64,000 nt of DNA, from the NCBI GenBank assembly GCA_025642075.2, contig JAODUO010000139.1:458501-522500 (forward strand), in the 5' to 3' direction. Both the position numbers and the translations under genes were made by a program. Source of the DNA: Ridgeia piscesae. Its lineage: Eukaryota; Annelida; Polychaeta; Sabellida; Siboglinidae. Below, piece by piece: positions 39,199-51,077 of this stretch. Every line of letters begins with the position of its first letter. Within the stretch, counting starts at the first letter, position 1. The notes beneath the pieces are model-generated. The model was not told the origin of the DNA. It ran no database searches and worked only from the letters and a program-made list of their open reading frames with translations.

Positions 39199-39574
39199 AT
39201 ACTTACTTGGTATACTTACTTGGTATACTTACTTGGTATACTTACTTGGTATACTTACTTGGTATACTTACTTGGTATACTTACTTGGTATACTTACTTG
39301 GTATACTTACTTGGTATACTTACTTGGTATACTTACTTGGTATACTTACTTGGTATACTTACTTGGTATACTTACTTGGTATACTTACTTGGTATACTTA
39401 CTTGGTATACTTACTTGGTATACTTACTTGGTATACTTACTTGGTATACTTTATTTTGGTATACTTACTTGGTATACTTTATACTTACTTGGTATACTTA
39501 TACTTGGTATACTTACTTGGTATACTTACTTGGTATACTTACTTGGTATACTTACTTGGTATACTTACTTGGTA
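39199..39574. repeat. 13-bp minisatellite, about 29 units
   Basis: CTTACTTGGTATA repeats almost perfectly, with a few truncated units near 39450-39505. A period of 13 rotates the reading frame every unit, and all three plus frames remain open for over 100 codons, because no stop arises in any register. GTATAC palindromes recur every 13 bases. Confidence 0.97.
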
Positions 39575-39629
39575 GTTTCGTTTCTTTTAGCCGGTAGCCA
39601 GAGACCTCAGTCTCTTCTTGAAAATGCTC

Positions 39630-39632
<3 letters not shown>

Positions 39633-39683
<51 letters not shown>

Positions 39684-39684
39684 G
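39633..39684. repeat. (TA)n microsatellite
   Basis: About 22 TA units, then an AATATATAG remnant. Confidence 0.95.
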
Positions 39685-39689
39685 TGATC

Positions 39690-40881
39690 TGTCCCCACTG
39701 TCAAACAAGTGCATTGGTACTTGGAGACAGGTGATGCTACAGGTCTGTCATTTCTATTGTTTTTATACCATCTATACCAGCTGTTTACTTTATCGTGTCT
39801 GTCAGGTGGGTATAGTTTACCAAACGTTTGCTTTCTATGAGTATCATGTTTAATTTTCTATCTACTATTGTACATTTTGATTATTGATGCTTTCATAAAC
39901 ATGTCTGTTTACTACTTGTGGTTTCTGTCTGTATAACATCAATGTAAGTTCTGTGTAGATAACCCATACAAATGTCCGTAGTTTGCATTATTAGCTAGCT
40001 AGTTCCCCAGAATATGTCGCTGAGAGGGATATTATAAGCAACTGTTTGTTTTTAGTCAATTTTACTATTCTTCACCAGTGGACACCAGCTGTAGTTTTAT
40101 AATATCTGTGTCCATAAATGCAACTCTGCAAGTCGGGGGTATAAAATGGAGCATTATAAAAACAATAAAGCACTTCATGATTTTTTATTTAAGAGTAAAG
40201 TTGAGCTACATTTGTCTATCTTAGAATATGCCAGTTTAACTGGGACAAATCTTAGTGATGCCATCATTGGTCATTGCAATAACTAGGCCAAAGTTCACTG
40301 CCACTTTTTTAGCTGGATCAAATTGGGGATTGCAACATTACCAAACCCCAGTATTACAAGTGTGGTTATTGTCATTGGTACCTCACCAAAAAATTGTAGA
40401 CCCCTTCACCATTATATATGTATCAAATGGTGTAAGAACACATTGATTCAAAGTCTGGACCATCCTGATTCATTACTTGTATATGATTTATAATAAACTG
40501 CCATCGATTATTTGAACTCAGGTAATATACAGATTGATCTTATTCACATCACACTGCAGGTCTGTGTATTGATAGAACATTTGTTTTTTTAAGTAGAACA
40601 TTTCTCATTATAAACCATAATTAAAGAAGAACATTAGAAAAGTGACAATGCTGATTAGATTGATGAAAACATTCATCTTTATAGAGGAGTACAAATGAGT
40701 GGTGTAAACTACTGGCTGTTTATTAAGTGCTATTAATGTGGAAACATAGCTAAATGAAGATGTAACAGGCATTGTGATGTATAACCAAACAAACATTTGT
40801 TGGACTCTAACTTGAGAGTTTTCTCCCTGTCTTTATTCTCTTTCATCTACTTTACCTGTGAAGGCTTACTGTTAATGTTAG
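39690..40881. other. Intronic stretch without gene
   Basis: AT-rich, no supported feature until the acceptor of the 40882 exon. Confidence 0.5.
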
Positions 40882-40950
40882 ACACACCTATGGGGAAAGT
40901 TCTTGCAATGATGGTTGAATGGGTGGGAACTGTGCCCCGGGCAGTGGAAG
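40882..40950 (+). CDS. Internal exon of unidentified plus-strand gene
   Basis: Acceptor ACTGTTAATGTTAG and a consensus donor GGAAG/GTAAGT enclose 69 nt, phase 1 in and phase 1 out. Joined to the exon at 26728 the split codon reads Asp, followed by 22 codons, TPMGKVLAMMVEWVGTVPRA then VE. Only this frame is open. The acceptor tract is short, which lowers confidence slightly, but both phases fit the neighbours exactly (26728 exon exits in phase 1; 42492 exon enters in phase 1). Confidence 0.65.
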
Positions 40951-41905
40951 GTAAGTGGAGGTAGCTGGTGTGTAAGACAGGAAGCCTATTGATTCCTTCC
41001 TCTGTGATTCGTATCTACAGACCACACCTGGCAACTCTCACTCTGCCATCATCAGTGACCTGCACTGACCCCTCGGAATGCAGGCAACATTTTCCATGTG
41101 TAGCTTTACACAATGTGGCACTGCGGTATGGCGATTACGCACGGCACATATGCAATGATGCTCGCTTGCAGGAAGTCGTAATATGATTTCCCTCCGTATA
41201 TGACCATCTGGAAAGAATGGGCAGGAAGTGCTGGTCACACAGCTGAACACGGGGAAATAAATAGCATATTTGTTGGCTTTACAGTGTGTATGATGTTGGT
41301 GAATTATAATATGTTTTTACGTTGGCATGGGTTCATGTGTGCGTGTGTGTGTTATACACATTAATGTTTGTTACTGATGGTTGTTGAAGGCTTGTGTTGA
41401 TTCTTTTGATGTTGTGCAATGTTAAATTGAGTACCACTGGTAACTGTGGACAAATTGTGTGGTTATCATATTTCCTTATTTAACCTTTTGGTTACTGGAC
41501 AGTATTATATTCCCAAATGTATTACTTAATTCAGACTAAATCTAATAGTCATTTGTCTATGAACACAATACAGATAGGTTCAGGACCTAGTTATTGTACA
41601 CACACTGAACTCTCTTGAGCTTAACATTAATAATTACAGGTCATCTTAAAAAAAATTCATCCTGTTGACCCTAATATCCCAATTGTTTGTCTCCACCAAG
41701 TCAATGAGTGCCAAACCAGCAGATGCTGCTAATAATTTAAGCCAGCTAAGTAAAAGATTGTCTAATTACAATGCATTTAAATACATCCTAATTACCTAGG
41801 TATATATTGTAATTATTACATCCAGCTGATCACACAGGTGAATTTTTCTGGCGCTATAACAGTCCTTTCACCAGTGGCATACCGGTGTTATTCAGTCTTG
41901 CAAAA

Positions 41906-41957
<52 letters not shown>

Positions 41958-42050
41958 ATTTCTATAAACATCACCATTATTTTTAATCAGCACTAGAACA
42001 TGCGCACACAATTCACGTAGTCGTCATAATTGACGGTAGTGGATTACTGG
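40951..42050. other. Intronic stretch
   Basis: No exon is supported. A (TA)n run lies at 41909-41953. A slightly GC-richer patch at 40960-41250 shows no coding signal. Confidence 0.5.
41909..41953. repeat. (TA)n microsatellite
   Basis: About 22 TA units followed by TTATTATT. Confidence 0.95.
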
Positions 42051-42059
42051 AAGAAGAAA

Positions 42060-42480
42060 GTCTTGGCGGAATTAGGTAACATGTATTCCCTAGATGGCAC
42101 CACCATCTAGTCTCGAAGTAGCGCGCGCGCACTCATTGGGTACGACATTGCGGTTGAATTCGATTCACTAACAAATTCCGATTAAAAATGCACACATCTG
42201 AAGAAAAAGGTTAGGTTATCAAATTATAAGGGTTTTCACGTTATTCTTTTTGTCAAGACAATTGAGACACTGAAAACAGAACCAGGCATGGTTTAGGTTT
42301 TATAGATTAAATTCGCCTTGAAAATTGATTGCTTTGACGTTGTTAGTGATCGCCAGATGGCGCCATTGGTTCTATTAACGAAAACCGCCGACTACATAAG
42401 GACTTAAATGCTTTAAACGATACAAGTAAACGGTTAAATTGCATTGTTCTTAAAATTGATGGTTTCTGTCAGCTTTTTGT
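42060..42480 (+). promoter_or_regulatory. Possible internal promoter upstream of the 42492 exon
   Basis: Contains a perfect inverted pair CTAGATGG/CCATCTAG at 42090-42097 and 42103-42110, a GCGCGCGCGC run (about 42121-42130), and CCAGATGGCGCCATT near 42353. These YY1/CTCF-like ATGGCGC words and CpGs are promoter-type. A start codon in good context (GAAATGG) lies in the next exon at about 42600 and would give a shorter N-terminally truncated product. This is inference only. Confidence 0.3.
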
Positions 42481-42491
42481 CACTTTTTCAG

Positions 42492-42755
42492 CGCCTGCTG
42501 ATATAGTAGAACAACATACGCCCGGTGGCACTACCGAGACTCCGCCGGAAGTAGACACGAACGCCGCCAAAACGGGGACCGAATCAGAACTAGAGACTGA
42601 AATGGCTGCTCCTGGTGGGAGATCCAGTAGGCTAGTTAAGACGCCGAGTGGCGCCGACATAAAGATTGGTCTTGAGGACGAAAGTGGAGAGCGAAAACCG
42701 GTAGAAATTGACGTGCCAGATCCAAACGTGGAGTTGGAGGCAGACGCAGATGACC
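42492..42755 (+). CDS. Large acidic exon of unidentified plus-strand gene
   Basis: Acceptor TTTTTGTCACTTTTTCAG and donor GACC/GTGAGT enclose 264 nt, phase 1 in and out. The 87 whole codons are rich in E, D, T and P: an N-terminal TP-rich stretch (EQHTPGGTTETPPEV), a basic patch GGRSSRLVKTP, then an acidic segment ending ELEADADD. This looks like a disordered region with a possible NLS-like basic patch. It is GC- and CpG-rich compared with the intron, and the frame is continuous with the exons on either side. The open frame extends upstream to about 42360 without an ATG, so exon start rests on the acceptor at 42490-42491. Confidence 0.75.
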
Positions 42756-42948
42756 GTGAGTGGCGCCTCTAGTGACAATGTCTTATAACTAATCGGTCTC
42801 TGAAATATTCATGATCAACCAACGTCCAACCTTTTTTATAAAGTCATGTTAAATAGGCTTAGTTTCAATGCTACAGTGGAATACGGAGACTCCGTTATGT
42901 CGTCTCCGTACTGGTTTGGCTTTGGATTTTTAATATAGTTTTGTACAG

Positions 42949-42987
42949 AAGTTAACCCTGCCCTTGACCTGGGCCTGGCCGGACAGG
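42949..42987 (+). CDS. Optional exon or alternative last exon, same gene
   Basis: After an acceptor TAGTTTTGTACAG the frame reads, following a split Gln, VNPALDLGLAGQ. Used as a 39-nt cassette with donor CAGG/GTCTGG (weak), it exits in phase 1 and joins in frame to the exon at 44090. Without splicing, the same frame stays open and GC-rich to a TGA at 43053-43055, giving a C-terminus ending EPWQL. Exclusion is also in frame, because the 42492 exon joins directly to 44090. It could therefore be a cassette exon, an alternative terminal exon, or a relic. Confidence 0.45.
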
Positions 42988-43059
42988 GTCTGGGAGTGAC
43001 CATCCCGGCCTCAGGGCCAGCACAGAAAGTGCAGCTTGAGCCTTGGCAATTATGATATA

Positions 43060-43604
43060 TGTTCTGAAAAATGCTCATTATATGATTATGAATGAGACTC
43101 GTAAGATGTAAACATTCTAAAGTTAAACATTAATGCCTACAATTATCAAACTGGTGAGCTCATGCTACTACATGGACAAAGATTGGGTCATCTTCCTGTT
43201 AACTGGCCTAAATTATAGGGTGTTTTCAAAATGGCATTATCACGTTTTTTCGATGTGTATGTGTTTGGAATATCATTCTATGTCACTTTTGGAAAAAAAA
43301 TTTTTTTCTGTTTAATGCCATCGAGTTGATGAAACAAGCCGATGTCACAGGGCGTGAGCAGTTAGCATCAGGACTGCAAACTTATGCAAAACGATGTATT
43401 GCGATTTGCAGATGTGTCCCCAAACCCAAGTGGCTACTCCATTAATCTGTTTTCAGTATAATGCGGAATTATTTGTTTTAAGTTTAAATTTACAAAGCAT
43501 TGCTAAATGTTTTTAATTTTTACTTTACAATGCACATGCAAGACATCACCTTTTGGTCCTGGTGCATCTGGCATGCGCTCTCTCTCTCTCTCTCTCTCAC
43601 TCTC

Positions 43605-43654
<50 letters not shown>

Positions 43655-44089
43655 TATATACCTGCTCACGCCGTATGACACCGGCTTGATTACGTCGATT
43701 TGATGGCATTAAATTGGTTTAAAACACAATTTAAAAAAATGTCTGGCTTCTTTTTTACGGGAAGCGATGTAGAATGACATTCCGAACACATACACATCGA
43801 AAAAACTTGGTAAGCCCCTTTTTGAAGAAAAAAAACCTAATAATTTAGGCCAGTTAACTGGAAGATTACCAAAGATTGTTGAGTTTATTTAGGTAAATAA
43901 ATTATTGAAAAGGCATGTTTACAAATATATATGTGCCTCAGGAAAACTAGCCCTGTTATCTTATAACATATTTGCCAACTATCATTACATTATTTATGCA
44001 TTAATTGCTTGATGTACCATTATTACACTCCTATCATTTGATGTATCAACCTGTATTGCACCTAAATGGAAGTTCTATATGTTGTATAG
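43060..44089. other. Intronic stretch with (TC)n/(TA)n
   Basis: AT-rich; no further exon. A compound (CT)n/(TA)n microsatellite occupies 43577-43662. Confidence 0.55.
43577..43662. repeat. (TC)n-(TA)n compound microsatellite
   Basis: About 12 CT units are followed by TA blocks interrupted by single C bases (TATACATATA, TATACACATATA). Confidence 0.95.
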
Positions 44090-44178
44090 ATCATGTTCCG
44101 GAAACCAAGAGGAAGATCTCAATCACAGAGCGTGTTTTCAAGATGAGGAATTCTGAGGTACAGCTGCAGTGCTTAGCA
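44090..44178 (+). CDS. Penultimate exon of unidentified plus-strand gene
   Basis: Acceptor ATATGTTGTATAG and donor TTAGCA/GTAAGT enclose 89 nt, phase 1 in and phase 0 out. The 29 whole codons encode HVPETKRKISITERVFKMR then NSEVQLQCLA. The basic KRK and regularly spaced hydrophobics (I, V, M, V, L, L) suggest the beginning of a helix or coiled coil that continues into the last exon. The join to 44754 gives LQCLA-DDAETRKKEL without a break. Confidence 0.72.
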
Positions 44179-44753
44179 GTAAGTTATTTCCCCGTCATTG
44201 TAGAGCAAGGAATTCTGTAACAGTTGTTTATGGTTGGCTGCATGTTCATTGAGAAACGAGACTTGGTTCCCAGCATGGCTGCATTATAGACTTTTTACAA
44301 CTGTCAAAAAAATCAAACCACAAATCAGTTATTAACTTATATTTACCAATTTGTTTTGACTTTTGGTTGTATCAATGCAGTGCTAATAATATGTTTGATG
44401 AGACAAGTGAGGACACATGACTAAAACTTGTCCTGCAGGACACGTGCTGTGACTGCTGTCTATGTTTTTACAAGCCGTCAATTTATTTTGTGTCATCTTG
44501 TAACCAAAATACTTCACAAACTTTTTTGGATGCATGCCATTTGTGTGTGCCTGTGGATGTGTGCCAGGACCATTGTTTACACAGTGTACTCAGTAATTTG
44601 TTTCCTAACAATGAGACTTGGAAGGAATCTAAAATATTGTTGATCAATGATAAATTAGTGCATAAAAACGATTCGGTTACATGGAAACCAACTCGGTGAC
44701 AGTAATGTGGTTTTGTTGTTTCAACAGTTTATTGAATCCTGATTATTCCACAG

Positions 44754-44921
44754 GATGATGCAGAGACTCGAAAGAAGGAACTGGCAAGTCTGCTCGATGA
44801 ACACGCACACCTGGTGGAACAAGTGTCAACTATGGAAGTGCATCGAGGTGAACCAGCATCACCTGGCAGCGATAAGGAGAACAAAACATTCAACTCGTCA
44901 AAAGGAAACAAGGAGCAGTGA
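44754..44921 (+). CDS. Last coding exon of unidentified plus-strand gene
   Basis: After the acceptor GATTATTCCACAG the frame runs 55 codons to TGA at 44919-44921. The first half (DDAETRKKELASLLDEHAHL and on to VEQVSTME) has a heptad-like pattern of L, L, L, V, V and many charges, consistent with a coiled coil continued from the previous exon. The tail is polar and ends in NSSKGNKEQ. Total visible C-terminal product with the upstream exons is roughly 270 residues. It is probably a nuclear or cytoplasmic coiled-coil protein with no signal peptide or membrane segment in the visible part. Gene identity is unknown to me. Confidence 0.78.
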   Translation, partial: DDAETRKKELASLLDEHAHLVEQVSTMEVHRGEPASPGSDKENKTFNSSKGNKEQ

Positions 44922-46150
44922 TGCAAAAACTCACTCATTCACCGTGTCCAGCCAGAGTTGATTGTCAACTCGAGATTTCTCTTTGACGATTTAAATTGTC
45001 AGGTTGCAGGGATGCTGCAAGGAAGCTACATCATCGCGTGCCGGTTTTATAATGCGCTACAAATGATGTTACACTGAGAACATCGGAAATGGTAGTGTTC
45101 ATTGAACTGGTAATGTAGCCACATGTGCCGTTACATATTTCATCATGACAATACACCCCTCTGTTAACCGTTGTCTTGATGTGTGATTTTGATGCACAAC
45201 TTGCAGGAGGTTGGGTGAGACAGACCACTACGACAGATCTTTTGAAGAGTTCTATGGGTGCAGTTGGTTTGACAGTTGTCGGGGTGATGACCTAGAAGAG
45301 ACAGCCACAGTCAGAGGCGAATCTAATATCTTACTGTCGCACTTGTAGATAAGGAGTGTTGTGTGTGAACTACAGGAGTGGAGAGATGGATTCTTACAGC
45401 CAGCAAGAGCGGTGAACAGTCTGAGAATAGGGAGAGATTTATTGAGATTACATTTACAACCTGCAAAGGGTTAGTTAAAAATGTCAAGATTAAATGTTCT
45501 ATTTATTTTAAGCATTTTAGGTTGCATAGTTGGAGGCAACAGCAACAACTTCTGTTCTAAGTTTTATGATTTTGTTGTAGTTTATTTAAGGATGGTTTAC
45601 TCAAGTCATGTAATATAGTATCATTTAGATAACACTGTCATCAGGTGATGTCTGACAATAGTTGGCTGGTTTTGTAACGTACAGGTAACTAACCTGCTGA
45701 AAAAGGCTTATAGATTGCTACACGTTTAATAAATGACATAATTATGTAGAATCAGATATGCTTGGTGTCACAGGATCACGTGTAGAAAATATTTCTGTAG
45801 CATTTTGAGGCGTCTTGAGATCAGCTGGATGTCTGATAGAACAAGTGGAATTATAGAACTACAGCGAAGGCTGCCCAGTTGGTGGATACAGATGTTTTGA
45901 ACGGTGTCATATTATTGTATTGTGATGACATTCCATACATGTTTTGCCCGGTTAGTTAACGATAGTTTGAACTGACGATGAGGTTGGGTGCACCTCGCAA
46001 TGTGTATTCTAGCTGACATATCATGTTGAGTAGCAATGAGATGTTTTATTTATTGAAATGTAAATGAGCTGAAATTCAGCAGTCGATGTAGCGGCTGCTG
46101 CCAGTTGTACAATCACCGAGTTTGAATAAAGGTGTAGTGTTCGTATGTGT
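44922..46150 (+). other. 3' UTR of the plus-strand gene
   Basis: Follows the TGA at 44919-44921. AATAAA signals occur at 45728-45733 and 46125-46130. The second is followed by GT-rich sequence (GGTGTAGTGTTCGTATGTGTATG), as expected downstream of a cleavage site, so it is the preferred end. No other coding signal is seen. Confidence 0.6.
46125..46130 (+). terminator. Poly(A) signal, plus-strand gene
   Basis: AATAAA with a downstream GT-rich element about 20-40 bases on. An earlier AATAAA at 45728 is a possible alternative site. Confidence 0.6.
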
Positions 46151-46464
46151 ATGCCTGCATTCTCATTTTATTTCATTCTCATCTCATTTTGCATAGAGTT
46201 GAAGCCATACGTTCAGACCATATCACCACAAAAATTAACTCAACGATCCAAATTCTATATTGATATTTCCAAATAAATATATATACATAGTTTTGCGTTA
46301 GTACAACATAACTACAGCACTGTTGCCTTTAAATTAATACCCATGACATAATTGTTGAAAGCAAGAGATGGTCTCTAATGAAACATGTACCAGGTAGGTG
46401 TTGTGATGCTAATTGTTATCATTCATTTTATGAATCGTACAGAATCACACACACAAAAAAAACA

Positions 46465-49400
46465 GTTTTTCAACTGGCAGATTTTATTTGTGTATTTTGA
46501 ACCTTGTAAAGACAGCGTCTCTGAAGGAATAGACAGATTTTCCACATGTTTGTTGTTTTACATAATATAAGCAATCTATGTTGTCATAGTTTCTGTGTAA
46601 CATTATTTTAATTGCAAACACTAAACACAGTATGGCTGCAACTATTTGATAAGTTTTCAGATGGTCCTTTGTGAACATTTTCAAGCGGTGGTTGTAAAAG
46701 AAACAATGCAGTTGGCGCAACACGTAAAACAATATCATCACATCACATCACATTACTTCAGCAAGATTCTCTACAAGAAACTATGTACACTTGTCATAAA
46801 TAATATTATGCTTCATTGGTGTTGTCACCATCTTTTACATAATGTATATCTGTGCGAGAGAAACGTGTGATGACTTCTGCTGTTCTATTCACTGGTTACT
46901 TGTAACAGTCAACGTGTAACATCAGTCAGCAGTAGTCTGAACATAACACTACTGGAACATACCTAGCAGAAGCATTAGTCGCTGCACCATGCCTGCTCTA
47001 AACGACATATTTTTTACACAAGCATTAACACCACCTGGTTGTCACCCTCCATGTCTAAGGGATGGTCTCAAATATTTGCCAAGTCCAAATAAGTTGTTAT
47101 GGCTTCTGTGTGTGGAAATTTTGAGTTCGGCAATGCTAAATTGCTGTTGGCATCAATTTACATGAAGAATAAAAAATTTCATTTATTACATCATACGACT
47201 TATTTTTCCTCACAAATAACCAAACAATCAAATAAATCCTAACATATTTTTGGACTTTGAAAATATCTGCGACCACCTCTAACAATTAATAAATCTCACA
47301 AAGCTTACATCATGCAACAATGCTAATCTGTATACAGACTGACTCTACATCTGTTGCATGACACCAACACTCAAGGATTTATATAAGGGTTCAACTTTCG
47401 ATTGAAGCACATCAAAGCCACAATGCCACTAGAAAATGCCCAGCGAAATACAGAAAAATACAGCAATACAAAACAAAGAGCATAGCAAGCAACGTAGCAT
47501 CTATGCACAGTTCTACCATTGCACAAGGAAAGTTCTAGAAACCTCCAACCACACATAGCGTTTTTATCAACTGAACACATAATGGCAACTTTCCATGTTT
47601 TTCATTGGTGTACGTTTTCTTCTATGAAGAAAACGTCATATTCTACACTGGTAGCTTTTCATTGTTCTGTGACATCAACAATAAACACTGCATTTATAAT
47701 CGTAATTTTCTGACACTGCAGGACTATAATATTCATGTCCTGTCATTCAACATCAGGCTAATGTAAACATGACTAGTAAAATACTTGATGCAAACATGTA
47801 TGTATAATTCACTTAATGACTATGGGTAATTCAATTTGAAATTACATCATCAAAATACAAACAAAGATTAAGCATCACTGAAGCATAAAGCAGATCAATA
47901 ATGCAAGAACATACATGAGCTGTTTTCTATTTGACAAAACTAGAGGTAATTTTTAAAATGTATATGTTTCTATGTTTGTTATCTCCTCACTGTTTAACAA
48001 TTTGGGTGGACACAGTAATTAATTCATGTGAAATGTACACGTCTATCAAGAGACTAACAAAAGCATTGATGCAACAACGTTGTCAACACATAAATGCTTC
48101 AAACATATTTTTCTCTTGTATCTCTCAATGCAACTGAATCATAAATGTTGAAATTCAATTTGTATGTCCTTTGTAAAATCAACACCATTCAAAAGTGTTT
48201 CAAATCCATAATCTGACAAACTAAATGATCAGATAGTCTAGAACTTAGATCATGTCTTATGACTTTGATTGTAACTAGAACAACATAACAGTGGAACTCT
48301 AACCACCACAGAACATTTTATATGTAATTTCCCAAAAATGTCAGTCGACATAAGTGTACAACAATTTCACGAAACAAAGAACTTTCACATGGTTAGTGCA
48401 AACTTGACAGTGAATTTCCTCTGACTGCATAAAGTTTTATATTTTACATTACCCATTGTTGAGTGTAAAAATAGCATGTCTTTATATCTTCCACAACAGG
48501 ATACCATTTTAGTGAGACTCATATTTTCCAGAATAATCTTCCACTAAATGCAATATACTTATAATTATGTACACCAGTCTTATAATGTTTCTCAACTGTA
48601 TAACATGCTAAGACTACAGTATCGTTAGCACAAACAGAACATAATTAGAACTAGACTGTATTTACACCAAAAAACAAGAATCCAGTGGTTCGTGTCATTG
48701 GCCAAGCATTCAAGCAGTTTCCAAAGGATGGTTGTAGAGAAGACAACCCAATAAAAGTTGGACTGACCCAGTTAGAGTACATAGTGCAAGATGGCTGGTG
48801 AAATCTCCTGACGGTTCAATGTTGCTTAATTTTAAAATATTAAGTTAAAACATACATCCACATTGTTACGAGAATTGTTTCATAACTGAATCTACAACAG
48901 CTGGAATCAGTTTCAGAATTTTAAATATCCACTTGTGACCTATTTTTGATATTTAAAAATTAAAGTAACATGTCAGAAACAAAAATAAAACATTATTTAA
49001 TGATCTCTACATCACTAACAGATGATAGAATAACATGGCTAACATGACCAATATATTCTTGTGCTGTAGTCATGGAGCCATACATTAAGATGCCTTGAGT
49101 GATCTGAAATTCTTCCACATCAAAGACAAACATTTCGTAAGACACCAACTCCCTTTCATCATCAAGCCAGCTGACAATATTTGCCAACACCGTGGGGTGA
49201 ACACAACAAACCTTCGCTGAAACATCATCATCAACAAATATCACAAAGGTAACCATAACGCATCAGCATCGCAATAAAATCAATAAATATAACTGGTCCC
49301 CTCGAAAACAATCCACGGTGCTTTAAAAAAACTTGCACTTCAACTGGCGTTTCAGTAGTCGACTCAAACCACACTATCGTCACATGACACTTATTCAACA

Positions 49401-49753
49401 ATGACGCTTTATCATTAAACAACATGCTTTTCCATTTCCAAAAAAATTAACAACATTTAACCAAATAACATCAATGTCATTTTCTTATGCTGACTGTGAA
49501 TTTGCTACATCAACTGTGGGCGACTTGATCCATTCCCATTTCACTCGATCAAGTGACAAGACATGACAATTTATAAATACAATCGCGAGTTCTCACAAAA
49601 CCAATTTGTTTGACTTCATTCACCAACTCGCAACAACCGAGTCACATTATCAATTTCGATACAACGTTACATACCGACGTATGGTCAATACTACGAATGA
49701 GTTATGCTACTATAGACAACAGCTCCAATGTGGATGATCAAGTGGAGTATATT
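46465..49753 (-). other. Long 3' UTR of MEN1
   Basis: About 3.3 kb between the menin stop and the best minus-strand poly(A) signal. There is no intron signal or coding frame; short frames on both strands are chance-like. A TTTATT on the plus strand near 47180 is a possible earlier minus-strand signal that would give a shorter UTR. Confidence 0.5.
46483..46488 (-). terminator. Poly(A) signal, MEN1
   Basis: On the minus strand AATAAA is followed, after about 25 bases, by TTTTTTTTGTGTGTGTG. This is the U/GU-rich downstream element expected past a cleavage site at roughly 46465. It lies about 330 bases from the facing signal of the plus-strand gene. Confidence 0.6.
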
Positions 49754-51077
49754 TCACTCGCGCCGAGTTCGCTTACGAGGTGCGCCCCAATCATGGTTGC
49801 CAAGCTTGTCCCCCGCTACTTTCGTGTGTTTCAGGTGCACCTGTGACTGCGCTGATATCTGCAACTTAATTGCACTCGAGTTCAACTTTTCAGACAGCAG
49901 CAGATCTTTCAAACCCTTCATTTTCGCACTCCGCAGAATAAGTTTCGTGTCATCACGGCACTCCAGCCGACTGCCAGGTCGTGAACTCTGTCTGGAGGTT
50001 GTTTCTGAGACGACGGTGGGGGTCGACCACACACTACTGTCAGACCGTGGTACTCCAAACAGCATCCCCCCTGCCGGACTGTCCGCCTTCAGCATTGAGT
50101 CCATCGTCATGCCAGGGAATGACGTTCCATTGGATCGTGAACTCAGAAATTCATTGAAATCAACACGCGTGTCTGTCGCCGTAGTCGTTGTACTGAACAG
50201 ATTGGCAGTCGTGTTTGCCACTGAGAATGGCTCGCCCACCCCCATTAAGTACTCTGGGTTCAGTATTGATTCCCCGCAAGCGTGCGCCAATGCCGCTATG
50301 TTTGGATTCGGAGCCTCAGTTTGAGATTCCTCGCCCCCATCAACCTTTGAAGCTAGTTCTTCGATTCTGCTCTTGATATTTTCTTCCTCTGATACCGCAG
50401 TGCTTACACCCTTTCTGTTTCCGTTGGCGACGCTGAACTGTCGTTTCGCACAAGAATCGCCATCATTCGAACTGACGTCACCATCAACAGACTTGATCAC
50501 AGCTGGCGATACGATTCCGTTGGTTTTCTCTGTGATCGCTTTTGGCTTCGGTGGACGCCCACGTCCCCGGCGCTGCTTCGGCTCGACGTTCTCAACATTG
50601 CTCACATCAACCTTCCCCACGTCCTTCACAACGCCATCCGTGTTCACCTTCTTATCGTCCTGACTTACATCCTCCTGTTTCACCTCCTCCTTCACTCCTT
50701 CTTTCTCCACTGTTTTCTTCCTGTCTTCCGCCAATTCTTTCTCGTCTTCCTCTTGTTCGAGTTCGATGTCAAGGTTCTCGCGGACGCGACCTGCGAACTT
50801 TGTGATGGAGTAGACGAAGTGCTTTGCCCACGTGATGTGGAGCACGGGCGTGGAGCTGCCCTCTTCCCACTGACAGATGCCATCGTAGAACTTGAGCACA
50901 AGCATGTAGCACTCCGGGTCATGCAACAATGGCAGTGGGCGGCCACCAGGGGGCGTCATCTCGACTGCAGTATGTTGGATCTCCTCCGATGAGAGTCTTG
51001 CGATGTGGGGGATGAGGGCGTTGGCAATCTCCAGGAACTCCTTGTAAATCTCCTCATCCTCCCGGCTGTAGTTGTAG
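49754..51077 (-). CDS. MEN1: MEN1 last coding exon
   Basis: Acceptor GTGTGTTCCAG; open from Asn343 to TGA at 49756-49754 with no internal splice site needed. It covers what is split over three exons in vertebrates. Order: conserved [39 protein letters not shown]; acidic KEKE-like linker (about 448-505); AT-hook (512-522); Ser/Thr/Asn-rich low-complexity region (about 525-715); conserved C-terminal helix [19 protein letters not shown]; and basic end PRKRTRRE, likely an NLS. Confidence 0.95.

Noticed and set aside
39177..39853. Up to 206-codon frames with YLLGILTWYT repeats
   Set aside because: Created by the stop-free 13-bp repeat followed by (TA)n; no gene evidence.
49728..50324. 198-codon plus frame opposite the last MEN1 exon
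   Set aside because: Antisense shadow of conserved menin coding sequence.
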